NCBI GenBank assembly: GCA_020636375.1
Contig: JACJXZ010000008.1
Location: 124,001 to 188,000, forward strand
DNA: 64,000 bases
Origin: Lewinellaceae bacterium
GTDB lineage: Bacteria > Bacteroidota > Bacteroidia > Chitinophagales > Saprospiraceae
Direction of reading: 5' to 3'
Each line of letters begins with the position of its first letter. The first letter of the stretch is position 1. Positions 9,369 to 20,166 of this stretch are shown here, one piece after another. The position numbers were made by a program, and so were the translations under genes. Below the pieces are notes generated by a model. That model was not told the DNA's origin. It worked only from the letters and a program-made list of their open reading frames with translations, and searched no databases.

Positions 9369-10829
9369 ATGAAAAAATGCCTGACTTTTCTTGCCATGTT
9401 ACTTGCCGTTAATACCGCCTTTCAGCCATTGTTCTCGCAGACCCGGGTCGGGGCGCCCATCGAAGGGCTGTCGCCGGGCGATACATTTGGAGAATCGGTA
9501 TCGCTTTCCGCCGACGGGAGCCGGATCGCCGTTGGATGGACTTATGATGGTAGCGATGACAGCGGCTTCAAAGGCGCGGTTGAGGTATTCGAACTGGTTG
9601 ACGGAAACTGGGAGAACGCATATGCCAACATTACTTGTCCGTGGTGCGGGGATGCCTACTCTGCCTTTGGCACTTCCGTCTCCCTGTCTGCAGACGGCGA
9701 CCGGGTGGCTATTGCAACCCCCGGAGAAACCGACAGCCAGGTGTATGTTTTTGAAGACTGGAATGGCCCGGGTTGGGCGGAACTCGGTTCGTTCGACGGC
9801 CCCGATTTTGGATTTGCCCGTTCCATATCCGCTTCTTCGGATTGTGTCCGGGTAGCTGCCGCTACCGGAGGAAATGGGGCATTGGTATATGAACTGATGC
9901 TGACCGATGAAGTTCCATTTGAGATTTATGTTCCCATCGGCCAGCGGCTGAACCTGCCGGAGCCTAACTATTTTGGGACTGCTGTTTCCATTTCTGCCGA
10001 TGGCAACCGGGTTGCGGTTGGCGGGGAGGACAATTCAGGCTTTGGCACGATTGCCGTATTTGATTACGCCGAAGATACTGAAACCTGGGTTCCGGCTGGA
10101 GAACCCATCTTCGGAGATGACCCGAACGGTTTTATGGGCAATGCCAATACTATATCCCTTTCTGCGGATGGCAGCCGGCTGGCGGTTGCCAGTCCATCGT
10201 ACGGCCTGAATGAGGAAAGCATACCGGGAGAAATCGAGGTTTATGAATGGGATGAAGCAAGCTCGTCCTGGGATCAGTTAGGCACTGCGCTGGTTGCGGA
10301 AAACTTTGGCAACCCGGTGGCCTTGTCGCCGGCTGGCAACCGGCTGGCGACCAGTTCGTATGTAGTCGAAAATGACAGCACCGCTGTATTCTCCGTCAAG
10401 GTATTTCAATGGGACGGGGAGAACTGGGCCCCATTTGGCGAAGACATCTCCGGAGACAGGGTGAACGAATATTTCGGTGCTTCCCTATCCTTTTCTTCCG
10501 ACGGCAACCGGCTGGCCATCGGGGCCTATTCGGATGAAGGCGGCCCTGCCGGCAGGGTGCTGGTGTACGATTTGTCTATGATCTCCTCCTCTGCAACGGT
10601 TTCGGCAGAAGATAACCTCCGCGTATTCCCGAATCCTACCTCGGGGTTGATTGAACTTGCCGGCGTGGACAGGGGCCTGGTAAAAGTCATGGATCAAATG
10701 GGCCGGCCGCTCTTCCAGGTGGATGCCGCTCAGTCGCCGATCGACCTGACGGGCCTGCCCGGGGGCGTTTATTTTATCCAGGCCCTTTCGGGCAACAAAC
10801 CAGTTGTCCGGAAGGTGGTGAAAAAATGA
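9369..10829 (+). CDS. T9SS-secreted FG-GAP-like beta-propeller protein
   Basis: 486 residues starting MKKCLTFLAMLLAV, with signal peptide cleavage near LFSQ. Six or more blades repeat the pattern 'FG.SVSLSADG.R.AVG' followed by 'V.VFE....W....', typical of FG-GAP/integrin-alpha-like propellers in Bacteroidota. The last 80 residues (VFPNPTSGLIEL ... VKVMDQMG ... DLTGLPGGVYFIQ ... VVRKVVKK) are a T9SS type A sorting domain. It is expected at the cell surface or secreted, with a binding rather than catalytic role. The gene is intact, unlike most genes to its right. Confidence 0.9.
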   Translation: MKKCLTFLAMLLAVNTAFQPLFSQTRVGAPIEGLSPGDTFGESVSLSADGSRIAVGWTYDGSDDSGFKGAVEVFELVDGNWENAYANITCPWCGDAYSAFGTSVSLSADGDRVAIATPGETDSQVYVFEDWNGPGWAELGSFDGPDFGFARSISASSDCVRVAAATGGNGALVYELMLTDEVPFEIYVPIGQRLNLPEPNYFGTAVSISADGNRVAVGGEDNSGFGTIAVFDYAEDTETWVPAGEPIFGDDPNGFMGNANTISLSADGSRLAVASPSYGLNEESIPGEIEVYEWDEASSSWDQLGTALVAENFGNPVALSPAGNRLATSSYVVENDSTAVFSVKVFQWDGENWAPFGEDISGDRVNEYFGASLSFSSDGNRLAIGAYSDEGGPAGRVLVYDLSMISSSATVSAEDNLRVFPNPTSGLIELAGVDRGLVKVMDQMGRPLFQVDAAQSPIDLTGLPGGVYFIQALSGNKPVVRKVVKK

Positions 10830-11233
10830 TGGGTACTGTTTTGGGAGGGTAAGTTGTCTGTTGTTTGTTAGGTGGGGAATAAGGCCGGTTGTAACTTTTT
10901 GACTGCCTCCGCCGTCTAATGCTGGACGGGAGGCAAGAATGATCCGGGAAATCCCGCCACCGGACATATCAATAGTCTTGGACTTTGGATGCTCGGGAAA
11001 ATGGGTGCCTGACGATCATTCTGCCCCCCGTTCCGACTTCGCATTTCCGACTTCCGACTAAATCGTTGGTTCGTCCAAAGTCCAAAATAGTCCGTCAGGC
11101 CGGGAGTGTGGGAAAACAATGCCTTTATCGGCGCGCCCGTACTCCCGGTCTTTCTGTTTTTATCGCCGGCCGGGGCAACAGGGGCTGGATTTTTGTGTCT
11201 TTTTGTAACTATTTAGGTGGGCCTGATGCCTTT

Positions 11234-11334
11234 GCCACGAAGACACCAAGACACCAAGACCGCACCAAGGCTTTGTGCAATCTTAGTGCCCGCCTGCTTT
11301 GCCAGCGGCCGGCAGGTTTTTGTGTCTTCGTGGC
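11234..11334. repeat. Inverted repeat with GCCACGAAGACAC ends
   Basis: GCCACGAAGACAC (11234-11246) is the reverse complement of GTGTCTTCGTGGC (11322-11334). Relatives of the arm (cacgaagac, acaccaag, gtgtcttt) occur around 11199, 28690 and 47820. It lies in the gene-free stretch 10830-11557. Confidence 0.75.
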
Positions 11335-11409
11335 TAAAAAGCGGAGGGCTGCTAAATAGTTGCGTCTTTTTTCATATTTCCATGCGTTTCTTTATTAGCC
11401 CAAGCTCGA

Positions 11410-11491
11410 TATGTAGACCCCAACTTTTCAGTGGCTGCAGCCGCCGTCGACCGTCAACCGTCCGCCGTCCGCCAAGGTTGGGGTCTACATA
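11410..11491. repeat. Inverted repeat with perfect 15-bp arms upstream of the permease gene
   Basis: TATGTAGACCCCAAC (11410-11424) pairs perfectly with GTTGGGGTCTACATA (11477-11491) around a 52-nt GC-rich, CCGTC-rich loop. It starts about 150 bases before the permease ATG. No flanking duplication is seen. Confidence 0.8.
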
Positions 11492-11557
11492 CCGAAGACC
11501 GGTTAGGAGTCCCGGGGGCTTATTCGGGCATCATACATTTCACCAATACCATAGCCT

Positions 11558-13976
11558 ATGTTCGGAAATTACCTGAAAACCGCCATCCGCAGCCTCTGGA
11601 AATTCAGAGGTTACACCCTCATCAACATTCTGGGGCTTGCCATAGGGGTACTTGTGTGCTGCTGATCCTGTTGTACGTGCAATCGGAGCTTAGCTATGAC
11701 CGGTTCCACGAAAACCGTACCGCATCTACCGCCTCAACCTGGCGTACCAACCCGCAAACCCAGGAAAGCGTTCAACGCGCCATCGGTACCTTACCGCCTG
11801 GTACTGACGAGATGAAGGTTGATTTTCCGGATTTTACCCTCATCCGTTTCGCCGTCCAGTCGCGGGAATTGATCGAACGGGACGACGAGCTGTTCACCGA
11901 AGAAGGTTTTGCCTTTGTCGACCCGAAGGCATTTCAGGTATTTCATTTCCCGCTGCTGAGCGGCGATCCGGCGACGGTGCTGGACAATCCCTTTTCCGTC
12001 GTTTTGTCCGAAAGCGCCGCCCGAAAATACTTCGGAGAGGACAACCCCTGGGCAAAGCGCTGACGATCCGCAGCCAGCCCTTTGAGGTAACCGGCGTGAT
12101 GGAAGACGTGCCGGAACATTCGCAGCTGCGGTTTGAAGTGCTGGTATCCATGAACTGCGCCCGGCAGGTATTTTCCCGCGTGGTGCAGGAGAACTGGGGA
12201 AGGCTACGTCGAGACCTTTGCCATGATACCGGAAGGCAGGCGGTAAAAGTACCGATTATGAGGAGGCCTGGCGGCTTTTGTCGACGTCAAGCTGGAAGGC
12301 TGGCGGCAGTTCTCCCCGCGTCTCGTCATGCAGCCTTTGCCGGAGATGTACCTGCATTCCAAGGACATACATAGCTTTTTCACGGGAGGGGACATCACCT
12401 ATGTTTACGCCTTTTCCCTCATCGCATTATTCATCCTGCTGATTGCCTGCATCAACTACATGAACCTGGTACGGCGCGCGTTCCGGCGTGCGGTAAGGGA
12501 GGTCGGCATGCGCAAGGTCGTGGGGCTTCCGTTCTCAGCTCATCAGCCAGTTTCTGAGCGAAAGCACCCTTCTGGCGTTGATCGCCCTGGTTTTACCATT
12601 GGTATTGTTTATTTTGCTTTGCCTGCCTTCAACAGCCTGACCGGTACTTACAGGTTTCCTTTTCGATCGCAGGCAACTGGAGCCTGCTGGCGGTACCTGT
12701 TGGGGATCGTGGTGCTGATCGGCATAGCCGCCGGCAGTTATCCGGTAGCTTTTCTGTTGTCGGTATTTCCGGTACCGGTAATCTTTTTCCTACCAGTTGC
12801 AGCAGGGCTTCAAAGGCGGTGCCCTCCGCAAGGTGCTGGTCTCTTTCCAGTTTACGACCTCCATCTTTTGCTGATCGTCACCGGGGTAGTATACCAGCAG
12901 CTGGAATACTGCCGGAATATGGATCTGGGCTTCGATAAGGAACACCTGGTGCTGATCGAGGAGACCCTACCGAAATGCGGAGCAAGTACGATCAGTTTGC
13001 CGAACAGCTGGCGGTAATCCGCAAATTATCTCTTCCGCCGCTTCCTCGCGGGTGCCGCCGGCGCCCTGAGCAGTTCTTTCCGGACCCGGTAGAAGGCATA
13101 CCCGAAGAACAGCAGCAGGGCATGCAAACGGTGTGGACGGACTTCGGTTTCATCGAGTATGGGCTTCGAAATGGCGGTACCGCAGCTTCTCCAGGAATTT
13201 TTCCCGCTGACGCCGGCACGGCCATTCATCCTCAACGAAGCGGCGGTCCGGGAGATCGGCTGGACCAACGAGGCAGCTATTGGCAAGGGGTTCGGCAGCT
13301 CGGAGATTTCCGACTGGGAAAGTGGGCAGTGGCAGGACCGGGACGGCGCCGTCGTCGGCGTCCTGAAAGATTTTCACTTCGAATCGATGAAGGAAGAGAT
13401 CGTGCCCACCGTCTACTTCGTCGCTCCCTATATGGCGTGGAACTACGTCATCCGCATCAAGCCCGGCAACATCCCGGAAACCATCGATTTCATCGAGGGC
13501 ATCTGGAAGCGCTTCAATCCGGATGCGCCTTTCGAGTACACCTTCGTCGATGAGAACTTTGCCGCCCTTTACCGGGCTGAAGAGCAGCAAGCCACAGTCT
13601 TTGGGATTTTTGCCGCATTGGTATTTTCATCGCCTGCCTCCTCGGTATGGTGGTACCAAGGCTCTTTACAGCCTGAGCAGCGGCGGAAGGAGATCAGCAT
13701 CCGCAGAGTACTGGGCGCTTCCAGCATGAGCATCATCAGATTGTTGTCGGGGAGTTCACCTGGCTGGTCGGGATCGCTTTCCTGCTGGCTACCCCGCTGG
13801 TACCTGGTACCTGATGAACAGCTGGCTGGAGGATTTTGCCTACCGCATTTCGATCGGGGTGGGCGTGTTCGTGCTGGCGGGGTATGGCGGCTCTGCTGAT
13901 TGCCTGTACCACGGTGGGCTGGCAGACGGCGCGGGTGGCGCGGGCGAATCCGGCGGATGTGTTGCAGCGGGAGTGA
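11558..13976 (+). CDS. ABC transporter permease, MacB/FtsX type (frame broken as sequenced)
   Basis: Joining frames gives MFGNYLKTAIRSLWKFRGYT, NILGLAIGVLVCC (first membrane helix), ELSYDRFHEN, a periplasmic MacB-like domain (VLSESAARKYFGEDNPLGK, FEVTGVMEDVPEHSQLRF), FSLIALFILLIACINYMNL, VREVGMRKVVG, KEISIRRVLGAS, and a C-terminal helix ending TVGWQTARVARANPADVLQRE. About 800 residues with two FtsX domains is normal for this Bacteroidota family, which acts with a separate ATPase in export or envelope stress; no ATPase gene is in the window. At least eight frame breaks are seen, several at GGCC read as GGTACC (near 11788 and 13798). I read these as sequence errors rather than decay, because conserved motifs persist in all parts. 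Confidence 0.8.
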
Positions 13977-13982
13977 TAGTTA

Positions 13983-14270
13983 GGTCGAAGTTTGGAAACT
14001 TCGACCAGCGTTTGGGGACTTCGACCAAAACTTCGACCAGCGTTTGGGGACTTCGGTAGCGTTTGGAAACTTCGACCAGCGTTTGGAAACTTCGACCAGC
14101 GTTTGGGGACTTCGACCAGCGTTTGGAAACTTCGACCAGCGTTTGGGGAAACTTCGACCAGCGTTTGGGGACTTCACCAGCGTTTGGAAACTTCGACCAG
14201 GTTTGGAAACTTCGACCAGCGTTTGGGGACTTCGACCAGCGTTTGGAAACTTCGGTAGCGTTTGGAAGCC
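13983..14270. repeat. 20-bp minisatellite between convergent genes
   Basis: About 14 copies of ACTTCGACCAGCGTTTGGRR alternate between GGAA and GGGG variants. It begins with a perfect 11-bp palindrome (GGTCGAAGTTT 13983-13993 / AAACTTCGACC 13996-14006). It fills the entire space between the permease stop (13976) and the regulator stop (14271). Three apparent reading frames through it are by-products of the 20-bp period. Confidence 0.95.
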
Positions 14271-15882
14271 TTAATGCCGTGTAATGCCCAGTGCTTTTAT
14301 CCGGGAACTTCAGCGTAGAAGGGGCTATTTGCAGGAGCTCTGCTGCTCCGTTTTTCCCGGAGACTTTCCAGCCGGCGGCGTTCAGCGCCCTGATGATGTT
14401 CTCCCGTTCCAGTCACTAGTTCCTGCTGGGTGTAGATTCGGGAATTTTCGGAGAGGGAGGGGGCTTTCCGGGATCTGGGTGGGCATTCCATTCCGGCAAA
14501 TCCTGGCTGAAGCGCAAATCTCCGCCCTCCGGAGCGGTGATGACAGCCCGCTCGATAACATTCTGCAATTCCGCACATTGCCCACCAGGAGTAGGCGAGC
14601 AATTTTCGGATTTCATCCTCCGGGATACCCATTATTCTTTTTTGCCCATCTTCCGGGCGCTTTTGTAGGTAGGGCGGAGGCGATCAGGTACGTCGTCGTG
14701 CCCCCGTTCCCGGAGCGGCGGGATGTTCAGCGGAAATACATTGAGCCGGTAGTACAGGTCTTCCCGGAAATTTCCTTTTTCGCTTCCTCCAGCAGGTTGC
14801 GGTTGGTGGCTGCGATCACGCGGACGTTAACCTTTGCCGTCTTCGAGCTGCCGACCGGCTCGAACTCGCCTTCCTGGAGGACGCGGAGCAGTTTGGGCTG
14901 CGGGGTCAGGGGCAGCTCTCCGATCTCGTCCAGGAAGATCGTCCCTCCATCGGTAAGCATGAATCGGTACTCTCTTTTTAGCGGTGGCGCCGGTGAACGC
15001 TCCTTTTCGTGGTAGAACAGTTCGCTCTCGATCAGGTTGGTAAGCAGGGCGGCGCAGTTGAGGCGGATCATGGGTTTACCCTGCCGCAGGCTCGCCCGGT
15101 GTATGGCTCTGGCAAAGAGTTCCTTGCCGGTGCCCGTTTCGCCGGTGATCAATACGCTTGCATTCGTCCGGGCTACCTGTCGTACCCTGGTTACCAGCGC
15201 TTCGGTTATTTTGGGGCTTTCGCCAATGATCTCGTCAAAATGGCGATGCTCGCAGGGGCGCTGCCAGTGGTCCCTTTCGATGGTAATGGCGGGTATTTTC
15301 TTTTCTCCTTCCAACAGCCTGATCTTGTCCATCGCCCCTTCGAACAGGCGGCGCAGCTGAGTTTCGCTTTCCCGGAGCTGCCGTATAGCCTTCTGCCTCT
15401 GCATTTCTGCGAGTTGCCCGGGCGGCAAAGATTCTGAAAACCGCCTGTAGCCGTTTCCGGGGAGGCATGGGCTTGGTGTCCAGCACCGCCAGGTGGTAGG
15501 ATTTTCCGGTCGGCGCCTTTCAGGGGATACCCATATAACTGACGGCGTTCATGGGCGCCAGGTCGGGGTCTTCCGGAAACAATTCGATGGTATTATCCGG
15601 GATATGGACCAGGTACCAGCTGTCGATGGCTGGTTCGCAGGGGTGCCCCGGATGTCGTATTCATACTGATCCACCCAGTCGCTTCCCAGCCAGAATGCCT
15701 GTGCCCGGAGCCGGCGGTTGGCTTCGTCGTACTCCGTCACCCAGGCGCCGTGTACGTTCAGCGATTCAGTAGGTTTTTGACGAGCGCTCTGAAAAACGGT
15801 TTCCGGTGAATAAGGCGGTGCCTTCGACGACTTTGCGGAGAATGGCTTCTTCTTTCAGTTGGTATTCGGAAGACTGGATCAT
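14271..15882 (-). CDS. Sigma-54-dependent activator with N-terminal GAF domain and Fis-type HTH (frame broken)
   Basis: The start MIQSSEYQLKEEAILRKVVEG leads into a GAF-like sensor (LNVHGAWVTEYDEANRRL, DWVDQYEYDIRGTP, VSYMGIPL), a short coiled linker (RQKAIRQLRESETQL), then the AAA+ domain: GESPKI, Walker A GETGTGKELFARAIH, GAFTGA (restored when two compensating one-base errors near 14985-15000 are undone), Walker B GGTIFLDEIGELPL, and VRVIAATNRNL. The C-terminus ENIIRALNAAGWKVSGKNGAAELL is a Fis-type DNA-binding helix-turn-helix. The family opens sigma-54 promoters by ATP hydrolysis when the GAF domain senses its ligand, which is unknown here. About 537 residues, normal length. The true stop (TAA at 14271-14273) follows one extra C near 14300. 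Confidence 0.85.
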
Positions 15883-15989
15883 CACAGCTGGAATTTCTCC
15901 GAAGTTATTCCATCCGCTGTTTTCTTGAAAGCGCTGATGATTGGTAAGCGGCTGAAAATTATCCGATGGCAGCTTTTACTGAGCCGCGC

Positions 15990-16025
15990 AAAAAAGCCAT
16001 CCCGGATCCAGTATCCGGGACGGCT
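15990..16025 (-). terminator. Intrinsic terminator for the osmC gene
   Basis: On the minus strand, the stem AGCCGTCCCGGAT / ATCCGGGATGGCT (one mismatch) has a 5-nt loop and is followed by TTTTTT. It lies 25 bases past the OsmC stop. Confidence 0.85.
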
Positions 16026-16049
16026 CCAGCCTTATAAATCTTACTGAAA

Positions 16050-16608
16050 TCATTCCACAACGAACCGGGTATTCAGCTTGATGGCGTTGCCCAGGTTGTA
16101 CCGGTTGGGAGCGGTGGCGGTGACGGCTTCGTGAATTCTCCGGAACTGTTCCGGCGTGCCGTTACCTTTAATGTACACGGTGTACTGCGGGGACTCATAA
16201 CCGGGGCGACATTGGGGTCGATGCCCAGGAACCCCCGCAGGTCGATGTCGCCTTCCGTTACGATCCTGAGTTCTTCCAGCTCGACGCCTTCCAGAGCCGA
16301 TACCGCTACGTAGCCGACCATGATGCAGGCGTTGAAGGCGGTAGGAGGTATTCCTGGGGGTTCGCAAACTGGTTGGTGCCGCCGATCTCCAGGGGTTCGT
16401 CGATCTTGATGGTAAAATCTTTGGGCACGTACTGTCCGCCAATGGAGTATCCTGCGACGTGAGAATCGGATCGGGTTCCTCCCTTCCAGTGGGTGGCTAC
16501 TTTCCATTCTGTCATGCCCACTGCCGGGTTAGCCGAGACCTGCTCGATGGTCTGTCGGAGAAAATCGGTGTCCATTCCGTTGATTTGCTGAACGACTTGC
16601 TCTTTCAT
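16050..16608 (-). CDS. OsmC family protein (frame broken)
   Basis: Joined frames read MKEQVVQQINGMDTDFLRQT, VATHWKGGTRSDSHVAGYSIGG, FTIKIDEPLEIGGTNQFANPQEYLL, AFNACIMVGYVAVSALEGVELEEL, and a C-terminal LNTRFVVE. This is the OsmC/Ohr fold, with the central Cys (FNAC) and the usual upstream 'NPQEYLL' helix. Members reduce organic hydroperoxides, though in this divergent subgroup a second catalytic cysteine is not obvious. The ATG at 16608 is chosen over an in-frame TTG six bases upstream. At least two small frame breaks occur near 16200 and 16345. A strong terminator follows, so it is probably monocistronic. Confidence 0.8.
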
Positions 16609-16746
16609 TTTCAATTGATTTTGGTGTTAAAAAATGCTGCCGGCATATCCAATCTGCTTTCGGTTTGGTTAAAGGCAATTGGCATGCCAAAATGAGTTCT
16701 TGGCTCAAGTAATTGAAAATCAAATTTTATAAAAATGGGTGCTGCC

Positions 16747-17090
16747 GAGGATTTACGAAATCTCGAGGATTTACGAAATCTCGTTGCTGAAAATCGCCAA
16801 GGGAGGCTGTTCGGGGCGAAAAAACCATTTCCGCCAATGCTTCATGGCGGGCAGGGACTGGTCGTTGCGGAATCGTGCAGGAGCAAAGAATTTCTGACCG
16901 GCGTCGTTGGGCTGGACCTCCTGCGACCGGAACAAAGTTCGGGATCAGTTATTGGTTACTGCGCCTGACATCGGCGTAACCTGCCCCGTTATTTAGTGCG
17001 CGAGGCTTGCGGTTTATACATAAGTTTATACCAGTTCCTCCAGGTACCTGACACCAACTGGGTTACAGGGCTTTGCCCAGTGGTGTCAGG
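16747..17090. other. Gene-free stretch 16615-17265 with a tandem 18-mer and a hairpin
   Basis: Two exact tandem copies of GAGGATTTACGAAATCTC lie at 16747-16782. A hairpin CCTGACACCAACTGGG (17047-17062) / CCCAGTGGTGTCAGG (17076-17090) differs by one extra base. Open frames here lack any protein-like character. The stretch ends at the ATG of the next lipoprotein. Confidence 0.5.
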
Positions 17091-17265
17091 CGTCAATCCT
17101 GTTGGGCTTCCGCTCCTACGGGGCTTGGGACATCAACATCTTATAAAGATGCGTGCAAACCGTAGGCTCGAGGCACTGGTGACTATGATCATTGACAATA
17201 GCGAGGAAAAACGACAATTTCTTTGATGACTAAGCACTCATCTCTTTCCTCAAAAACCGAAAACG

Positions 17266-18618
17266 ATGAGAAATGCCATTTTCTGTTTGTTTTCCTTTTC
17301 CGTGCTGATCAGTTGCCGTTCTGATGTGAAAAAAGTACAGCGTGGTGGGTTTATGCCAATCCGGGAAGAACGGTTTTGTATTGGATCGACCCGCTTGCCG
17401 CCGACACGGCAAAAGTTCCTGTTCAAAAGGTGTCCACCACATCATCGCAGGAGAGTGGGCTTATTTTGCGGAGGGGGCTTCACGAACAGAATTCCAGTAG
17501 GATACGCCGGGTAAACCAACAAAGGGAAGAGGAATTGCTGGATTTTATGGCGCCACCAGGTACGGCGCTCAAACACAAGAGTGGGATGTTTCGCAGGATG
17601 GGAAAAAGATAGCCTGGAAGCGATTTATTCCAAAAGGAGCATCCAATTTTGCCGGGACGTATGAGCTTTACGTGGTAACCTGGCAGATCAGGTGCCCCGC
17701 CTTGTCTGGTCGGTACCGCATATACAGGCTTAGCGCCTCAATTGCTGGGATTTTCTCCGGATGGCGCCGATATTTTGTACATGAGAATAACTGGGATTAC
17801 GGTACCGGCAGGGGTAGCCTTTTCAAGGTGAACGTGCAGGACAAAACAATCACGGTTTTTTTTTCGGGACAGAGCCCATTTCCCTTCTGTTGCATTTGAT
17901 CAACAGGGGTCAAAGCTGGTACCGTTTTTCCCGGAGAGCGCACGGATAAACTGATAATGATTGATTTGGAAACCAATCAATTAATGGATGTCCCGGAGGT
18001 TTCTTTTGCCTTTGACCGATCCATCCTGATGTCTTACGGGGAAGAAAGTATGGAAGAAAGGATCGATGTGGAGCAGGCATGGTTTTTACCCGCTTAAGCA
18101 CCCGGTTGCTTGCTTTATGGTTTGTATTTGCTAATTGGATACGGACGAGGCACCCCCTTATGGTTTGTATTTGCTCGATGTGCAGTCGGGGAAAAGCAGG
18201 AAGTTACTGGGCATTTTTATACAGAAAATGTACACGCCAGGGTGGTACTGTGTTTTGAAAACGGCGGCGTACCGGCATATGCGCTGATTACTTTTTGAAC
18301 GATGAAGGGTACGAAATTCCCGGCACTTTCAGGCTTTCTCCGGACGGTGCCGTTTCAACATTTTCCGGTATGGACCGCGTTTCCGGCCTGACGCTCATCG
18401 GCGTTTCCAAAAGTTGAAGCTTTCGAAGCGGTGACTACCCCGGCAGGGACTTTTGAATGCGTAAAGATAACCGAGGACGTCGACAGCAAAATGGTACTGT
18501 AAACACAACCGGCAAAAACAAATCCTGGTATGCTAAAAATATAGGGCTGGTAAGGCAGGAAGTTTTTGACGAAAAGGGTAAACTGCTGGTCCGGCAGGAG
18601 TTGGTCAAAATTGATTAG
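17266..18618 (+). CDS. One or two secreted/lipoprotein genes, heavily frame-broken
   Basis: It opens with a lipoprotein signal (MRNAIFCLFSFSVLISC). Readable pieces include VLYWIDPLAADTAKVP, EWDVSQDGKKIAWKRFIPKG, TYELYVV, DFSPDGADILYM and PYGLYLLDVQSGKSRKLLG, which look like WD40/PD40-type propeller strands. The last 110 residues (GTFRLSPDGAVSTFSGMDRV, VTTPAGTFECVKITEDVDSKM, KSWYAKNIGLVRQEVFDEKGKLLVRQELVKID) resemble the C-terminal half of the DUF3108/TapB-like family of secreted proteins, so a second gene probably begins between 17950 and 18290. A direct duplication of TTATGGTTTGTATTTGCT (near 18115 and 18157) suggests a local rearrangement or error. Boundaries are uncertain. Confidence 0.45.
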
Positions 18619-18677
18619 GGTTGCAAATAACCCGGCACTATTGTCAGCCAATCGCCGGAAGGTTCCCCAAATCCTGC

Positions 18678-19678
18678 CTACAACCCGGCTTTAGCCGAGA
18701 TTTCCAGCATCCGGTCGATAGAAGTTTACCTGTTCGATGACCCAGTCCGGCAGGGTGATCTCCGGCTGTTCGTACTTCATGCAGGTATACAGTTTTTCCA
18801 GGGTATTGCGCTTCATGTGCGGGCACTCGTTGCAGGCGCAGGTGTTGTTGGGCGGCGCGGGGATGAAGGTCTTGTGCGGCGAGGCTTCTGCATCTGGTGG
18901 ATGATGCCCACCTCGGTAAGTACTATGAACTCGCTGGCGTCGCTGCGTTTGGTATAATTCAGCAGGTAGGTGGTGGAGCCGATGAAGTCGGCTATTTCCA
19001 GGAGGTGGTCCTCACATTCAGGGGTGGGCGATGAACCGGGCGTCGGGGTGGCGCATCTTCAGCTTGACGATCTTCTCGTGGGAGAAGATTTCGTGTACCA
19101 TGCAGGAGCCGTTCCACAGCACCATATCCCTGCCGGTCTTCTTCATCAGGTAGCGTCCCAGGTTGACGTCCGGGGCGAAGATGATGCCTTTGTCCTTCGG
19201 GATGCTCTCGATGACCTGAACGGCGTTGGTGGAGGTGCAGCAGATATCCGTCAGGGTTTTCAGCTCCGCCGTGCAGTTGATGTAGCTGACCACCACGTGA
19301 TCGGGGTATTTCTCCCTGAACTTGCGGAATACCGGTGGCGGGCAGGAGTCGGTAAGGGGAGCAGCCCGCTTTCAGGTCGGGCAGCAGCACCTTCTTTTGG
19401 GGGAGAGCATTTTAGCGGTCTCAGCCATGAAGTGTACGCCGGCGAAGACGATGATGTCGGTACGGTTGCGGCAGCTTGTTGGGAAAGCCCCAGGCTGTCG
19501 CCGATGTAGTCGGCAATGTCCTGGATATCCGGCTCCTGGTAGTAGTGCGCCAGGATGATGGCGTTCTTTTCCTTCTTGAGTTTTTCGATTTCCTCGAACA
19601 GGTCCAGGGTAGGATCACATCGACATCCAGGTATCCCTTCTGCTGGAGCTGTTTTTCGGCAATGGCAAGCGTCGTCAT
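18678..19678 (-). CDS. nadA: Quinolinate synthase NadA (frame broken)
   Basis: Condenses iminoaspartate with dihydroxyacetone phosphate to quinolinate in NAD synthesis, using a [4Fe-4S] cluster. Readable segments: MTTLAIAEKQLQQKGYLDVDV, AHYYQEPDIQDIADYIGDSLGL after repair, VVVSYINCTAELKTLTDICCTSTNAVQVIESIPKDK (split by me at family boundaries), IIFAPDVNLGRYL, MVLWNGSCMVHE, LKMRHPDARFIAHPEC, NNTCACNECPHMKRNTLEKLY and a C-terminal IDRMLEISAKAGL. The cluster cysteines are those in SYINC, HPEC and CNEC. Length about 330, normal. At least five single-base or dinucleotide breaks are present. No nadB or nadC lies nearby. A palindrome upstream may be its operator. Confidence 0.92.
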
Positions 19679-19766
19679 GGTTCGGAATTTTTATGTGGTT
19701 TCAGGGAATACCCCTCCGTTTTTCTTTTTTTCTGCCAGAATAACGGTGGGTTTCCGGAAATAGTTT

Positions 19767-19791
19767 ACTTAGTTTGAACTTTAAACTAAGT
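19767..19791. promoter_or_regulatory. Candidate operator palindrome upstream of nadA
   Basis: ACTTAGTTT-N7-AAACTAAGT is a perfect 9-bp inverted repeat 89 bases upstream of the nadA ATG, in otherwise plain AT-rich sequence. Its size and symmetry suit a dimeric repressor, plausibly an NAD-responsive one, but I cannot match it to a known motif with certainty. The rest of 19679-20166 shows no clear gene. Confidence 0.45.
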
Positions 19792-20166
19792 TTTTTCAAT
19801 ATATGACGACGATGGGGCGGGAAGGTAACACGAGGACAGGAATTCCCCTGTGGTCAAGGAGAGCTGTAGACAGGATTTACAGGATGAACAGGATTCCGCT
19901 TCCACCCCGTCGTCATTGTCCAGGTATATGTGTTAACTTACATTTTTGAACAGCTGTACTTCCGTTTTCTGACTATAAGAACAGTGTACTTCCGTTTTCT
20001 GCACCTTTGCACCTTTTACCACTTCCGCGCTCCAGCTTTTCCCGGTATGTTTGTTGGTGATGATGATCGCCTCAGGGCTTCTTTTTCAATGGCAATGGCT
20101 TGCTGCAACTGTTCGAATTTCTCCTGCTCTTCGGCATGGTACGTACAAACCGCCTTCTGCCACCGC

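Noticed and set aside
13992..14284. Overlapping small frames in all three phases (ETSTSVWKLRPAFGD-type)
   Set aside because: They follow from a 20-bp repeat with no stop codon in its unit; no start signals or protein-like variation.
16735..16968. Possible small gene starting MGAAEDLRNLEDLRNL
   Set aside because: The repeat in it is an 18-bp tandem duplication; the remainder has no recognisable or hydrophobic pattern.
20016..20160. Minus-strand coiled-coil-like peptide (YHAEEQEKFEQLQQAIAIEKEAL) past the RsmI-like gene
   Set aside because: Somewhat protein-like and might be a small gene with a frame break, but start, stop and family cannot be supported.
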